The position numbers were made by a program, and so were the translations under genes. Positions 5,668 through 7,145 of a DNA stretch of 7,145 bases are shown piece after piece; the first letter of the stretch is position 1, and every line of letters starts with the position of its first letter. The stretch is from Bog-473 sp035552095 (lineage in GTDB: Bacteria > Actinomycetota > Acidimicrobiia > Acidimicrobiales > RAAP-2). Location of the stretch: contig DASZMA010000110.1 of assembly GCA_035552095.1 (NCBI GenBank), forward strand, positions 1 to 7,145. Direction: 5' to 3'. The notes under the pieces were generated by a model. The model saw only the letters and a program-made list of their open reading frames with translations. It was not told where the DNA came from and searched no databases.

Positions 5668-5831
5668 ATGGAAGATGCACGGCGATCATTTTCATTTTCA
5701 TTTCCGCAGGTCAGGGCGTAAAGACATCGCGATATTTGTGTGAACACCCAGCTCACGAGCCTTTTTTACCCCTCTTCAACGGTGAATCCCCTGGTCAGTG
5801 CGTTCTCGTATTGCACACAACAACAGGTGGA

Positions 5832-6683
5832 TTAGGGCAGCACCGCAAAAACGTTTGACGCGGCGAGCGCGGTCCGTTCGCGTACTTCTTCGACGGCGCA
5901 TCCCTTCACCTGCGCTACCGCGGCGCCAACGAACGGCAGTAGCGCAGGCTCATTGGTACGTCCCCGGTGCGGTACCGGAGCCAGGAACGGGCTGTCGGTC
6001 TCAACCAGCAAACGGTCGAACGGACAACGCGCCGCGGCGGCGCGCACATCCGACGCGTTCTTGAACGTGATGATGCCGCTGAACGAGATGTACATGCCGG
6101 CTTGGAGACAGCGCTCCACTTCGTCGGGACCACCGGTGAAGCAGTGCAACACGGTTCGCTCCGGTACACCTTCGGCGGACAGCACGTCGAAGAGGTCGTC
6201 CCACGCGTCGCGCGCGTGGATGACCAACGCCAATCCGTACGCGTGCGCCAGCGCGATCTGCGAGGCGAACGCGGCGCGTTGCGCCGGGCGCGGCGAATGC
6301 TCGTAGTAGTAGTCGAGCCCGCACTCACCGACGGCCACCACCGTGCCGTCACCGGTCGCCATCTCCGCCGCCAGCAGTTGGGCCACCCCATCAACCCCGG
6401 CCGAGGCCTCATGGGGATGCAGGCCGATGGACGCCCAGGCCGCGAGGGACCCGTTTTCCCCGGCGCACGCCCGGGCCAGCCCGACCGCCTGGGCCGAGGT
6501 GGCTTCCCCGGTCCCGATGCAGACCAGGCGGTCGATACCGGCCTCCCGGGCCCGGTCCAGCACCGCCGAGAGGTCCCGGCCGCCTGCGTCATCACCCTCG
6601 GCCCCCTCGGCCCCCTCGGCGCCCCCGGCGCCGCCCAGGTACTCCTCCTGCACATGGCAGTGGGAGTCGAACCAGCCGTTCAC
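5832..6683 (-). CDS. tatD: TatD-family metal-dependent hydrolase (putative DNase)
   Basis: The 283-residue product is a TIM-barrel amidohydrolase of the TatD/YcfH group. Members bind two metals and several are reported to have 3'-5' exonuclease or DNase activity. The metal ligands are all visible: H8 and H10 in DSHCHV, E120 in VGECGLDYYY, H156 in VIHARDAWDD, H180 in LHCFTGG, and D230 in VETDSPFLAP. Length fits the family once an extra low-complexity Gly/Ala/Glu stretch (residues 17-30) is allowed for. That stretch falls in the first beta-alpha loop, comes from a 9-bp tandem repeat, and is not part of the core fold. The start is GTG 6683, which overlaps the metG TGA as GTGA; no clear Shine-Dalgarno sequence is present. 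metG-tatD pairing is common in actinobacteria and firmicutes. The stop is TAA 5832-5834, with a 259-nt gap to the next gene. Cytoplasmic. Confidence 0.95.
   Translation of the reverse strand: MNGWFDSHCHVQEEYLGGAGGAEGAEGAEGDDAGGRDLSAVLDRAREAGIDRLVCIGTGEATSAQAVGLARACAGENGSLAAWASIGLHPHEASAGVDGVAQLLAAEMATGDGTVVAVGECGLDYYYEHSPRPAQRAAFASQIALAHAYGLALVIHARDAWDDLFDVLSAEGVPERTVLHCFTGGPDEVERCLQAGMYISFSGIITFKNASDVRAAAARCPFDRLLVETDSPFLAPVPHRGRTNEPALLPFVGAAVAQVKGCAVEEVRERTALAASNVFAVLP
6595..6627. repeat. 9-bp tandem repeat inside tatD
   Basis: The unit GCCCCCTCG occurs twice exactly (6601-6609 and 6610-6618). It is preceded by a partial copy (6595-6600) and followed by a degenerate one, GCGCCCCCG (6619-6627). 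On the coding strand it encodes Gly-Ala-Glu repeats at TatD residues 19-30. A 9-bp unit keeps the reading frame whatever the copy number. Confidence 0.8.
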
Positions 6684-7145
6684 GTCTTGCGCCGCGGGAA
6701 GAGGGGCTCCCCCTTCTCCACCGGTACCCCGCCCTGATACCCGCCCCAGGCGGCGTCGTCAGGCACCCTGGCCTGCACCGGAGCACCGGCGACCCCGATC
6801 CGGCGCCAGATCTCGGCCGCGGTGGCCGGCATGGCCGGCGAGACCAGGATGGCCACGATGCGCAGCACCTCGAGGGCGTTGCCGAGCACGGCGTCCACCT
6901 CGGGGCCCGGGTCCATCTTCCAGGGCTCGGTCGATTCCAGCTCGGCGTTGGCGGCGCCGATGAGTCGCCAGGTGGCCTCCAGCGCCTCGTGGGGAGCCCA
7001 GTGACCCCAGGCCTCGCTACTGGCCGCCAGGACCTCGGCGGCATTGGTCGCCAGCGCGCTGTTCGGATCAGGCGCGGGCCCGATGCCGCCGCATTTGGAG
7101 TGGACCACGGTGGCTACCCGCGAGACGAGGTTGCCCAAGTTGTTG
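6680..7145 (-). CDS. metG: Methionyl-tRNA synthetase, C-terminal part (5' end outside window)
   Basis: About 154 C-terminal codons are present. The catalytic Rossmann domain and KMSKS loop lie beyond position 7145. What remains is the alpha-helical anticodon-binding domain of MetG. It includes an LGNLVSRV segment at the window edge, the STEPWKMD segment whose Trp corresponds to the tryptophan that contacts the CAU anticodon, and the helix EVLRIVAILVSPAMPATAAEIWRRIG. The protein ends with KGEPLFPR and a few residues, which is the usual end of MetG forms without a C-terminal tRNA-binding (EMAP-like) appendix. The enzyme charges tRNA-Met in the cytoplasm. Its TGA at 6680-6682 overlaps the tatD GTG by 4 nt, so metG and tatD are very likely cotranscribed. 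Identification is firm despite truncation. Confidence 0.95.
   Translation of the reverse strand, partial: NNLGNLVSRVATVVHSKCGGIGPAPDPNSALATNAAEVLAASSEAWGHWAPHEALEATWRLIGAANAELESTEPWKMDPGPEVDAVLGNALEVLRIVAILVSPAMPATAAEIWRRIGVAGAPVQARVPDDAAWGGYQGGVPVEKGEPLFPRRKT

Larger units (their letters stand above)
5573..5831 (-). other. AT-richer intergenic leader/promoter region between tatD and the RlpA-like gene
   Basis: This 259-nt interval is visibly richer in A/T than anything else in the window and carries no convincing gene. Read on the - strand it holds, in order: the tatD 3' flank, a short A-run (GGGGTAAAAAAGG, near 5761-5772), two 10-nt inverted repeats GCTCGTGAGC and GTGTTCACAC separated by 3 nt (5739-5761), a triple CATTTT-type repeat (5687-5704), a candidate promoter, and a leader hairpin. 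I see no strong intrinsic terminator for tatD. The region presumably drives the RlpA-like/rsmA/ispE operon. Confidence 0.55.

Noticed and set aside
5681..5703. Possible Zur box (TGAAAATGATTTTCA-like)
   Set aside because: Only one half-site matches well, the other half does not, and no zinc gene is adjacent.
5457..5756. 99-codon - strand frame over the leader of the RlpA-like gene
   Set aside because: Its sequence has no family features and it overlaps the signal-peptide coding region out of frame. At most its internal ATG (5661-5663) could serve as an upstream reading frame, noted only as a possibility.
5736..5757. CRP-like site (TGTGA...TCACG)
   Set aside because: The spacer is 9 rather than 6 nt and one half is imperfect.
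5739..5768. Intrinsic terminator on the + strand (short palindrome then T-run)
   Set aside because: The palindrome allows only 4 bp around a 2-nt loop, which is not stable, and no + strand gene ends here.
5740..5790. c-di-AMP (ydaO) riboswitch, often found before actinobacterial wall hydrolase genes
   Set aside because: I could not find the conserved ydaO blocks in the right order on the coding strand; a GGTGAATCC match lies on the opposite strand and looks accidental.

Overview
The window looks like an ordinary core chromosomal segment of a high-GC Actinomycetota, most plausibly a member of the class Acidimicrobiia or a close relative. The lineage is inferred. It rests on strong G/C bias in codon third positions, frequent GTG starts, an MprAB-like two-component pair, a 32-residue Arg/Lys-rich bS22-type ribosomal peptide, and the actinobacterial gene order metG-tatD-(cell-wall gene)-rsmA-ispE. 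I see no mobile element, CRISPR array, phage gene or anomalous island.

Left part (1-2740, mostly + strand): a small two-helix membrane protein (its start may lie outside the window) runs head-on into a tRNA-Gln(UUG) gene on the - strand. Divergent from the tRNA is an OmpR/PhoB-family response regulator, translationally coupled through a GTGA overlap to its membrane sensor histidine kinase. A perfect 15-bp GC hairpin follows in a 259-bp gap and probably ends transcription from one or both sides.

Middle (2783-3322): a glyoxalase/VOC-fold protein on the - strand is divergent from a tiny bS22/AURKAIP1-type ribosomal protein gene on the + strand. The small gene converges on ispE with only 11 bp between stop codons.

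Right part (3334-7145, all - strand, read right to left): the 3' end of metG overlaps tatD by 4 nt. A 259-nt interval clearly richer in A/T follows, with a candidate promoter and a leader hairpin. Then comes a tightly coupled trio: a secreted double-psi beta-barrel (RlpA-like) protein, rsmA and ispE, each overlapping the next by 4 nt. In Mycobacterium the middle position of this locus is held by rpfB. Here a short RlpA-like protein with a Thr/Pro linker occupies it. Its signal peptide is complete only if translation begins at an unusual codon (CTG at 5572). The trio links cell-wall remodelling, 16S rRNA maturation and isoprenoid precursor synthesis in one transcript.

The most interesting points are the rpfB-to-RlpA-like substitution with its AT-rich leader, the non-canonical start of that gene, and the tiny leaderless bS22 gene. 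None amounts to a clearly new system.
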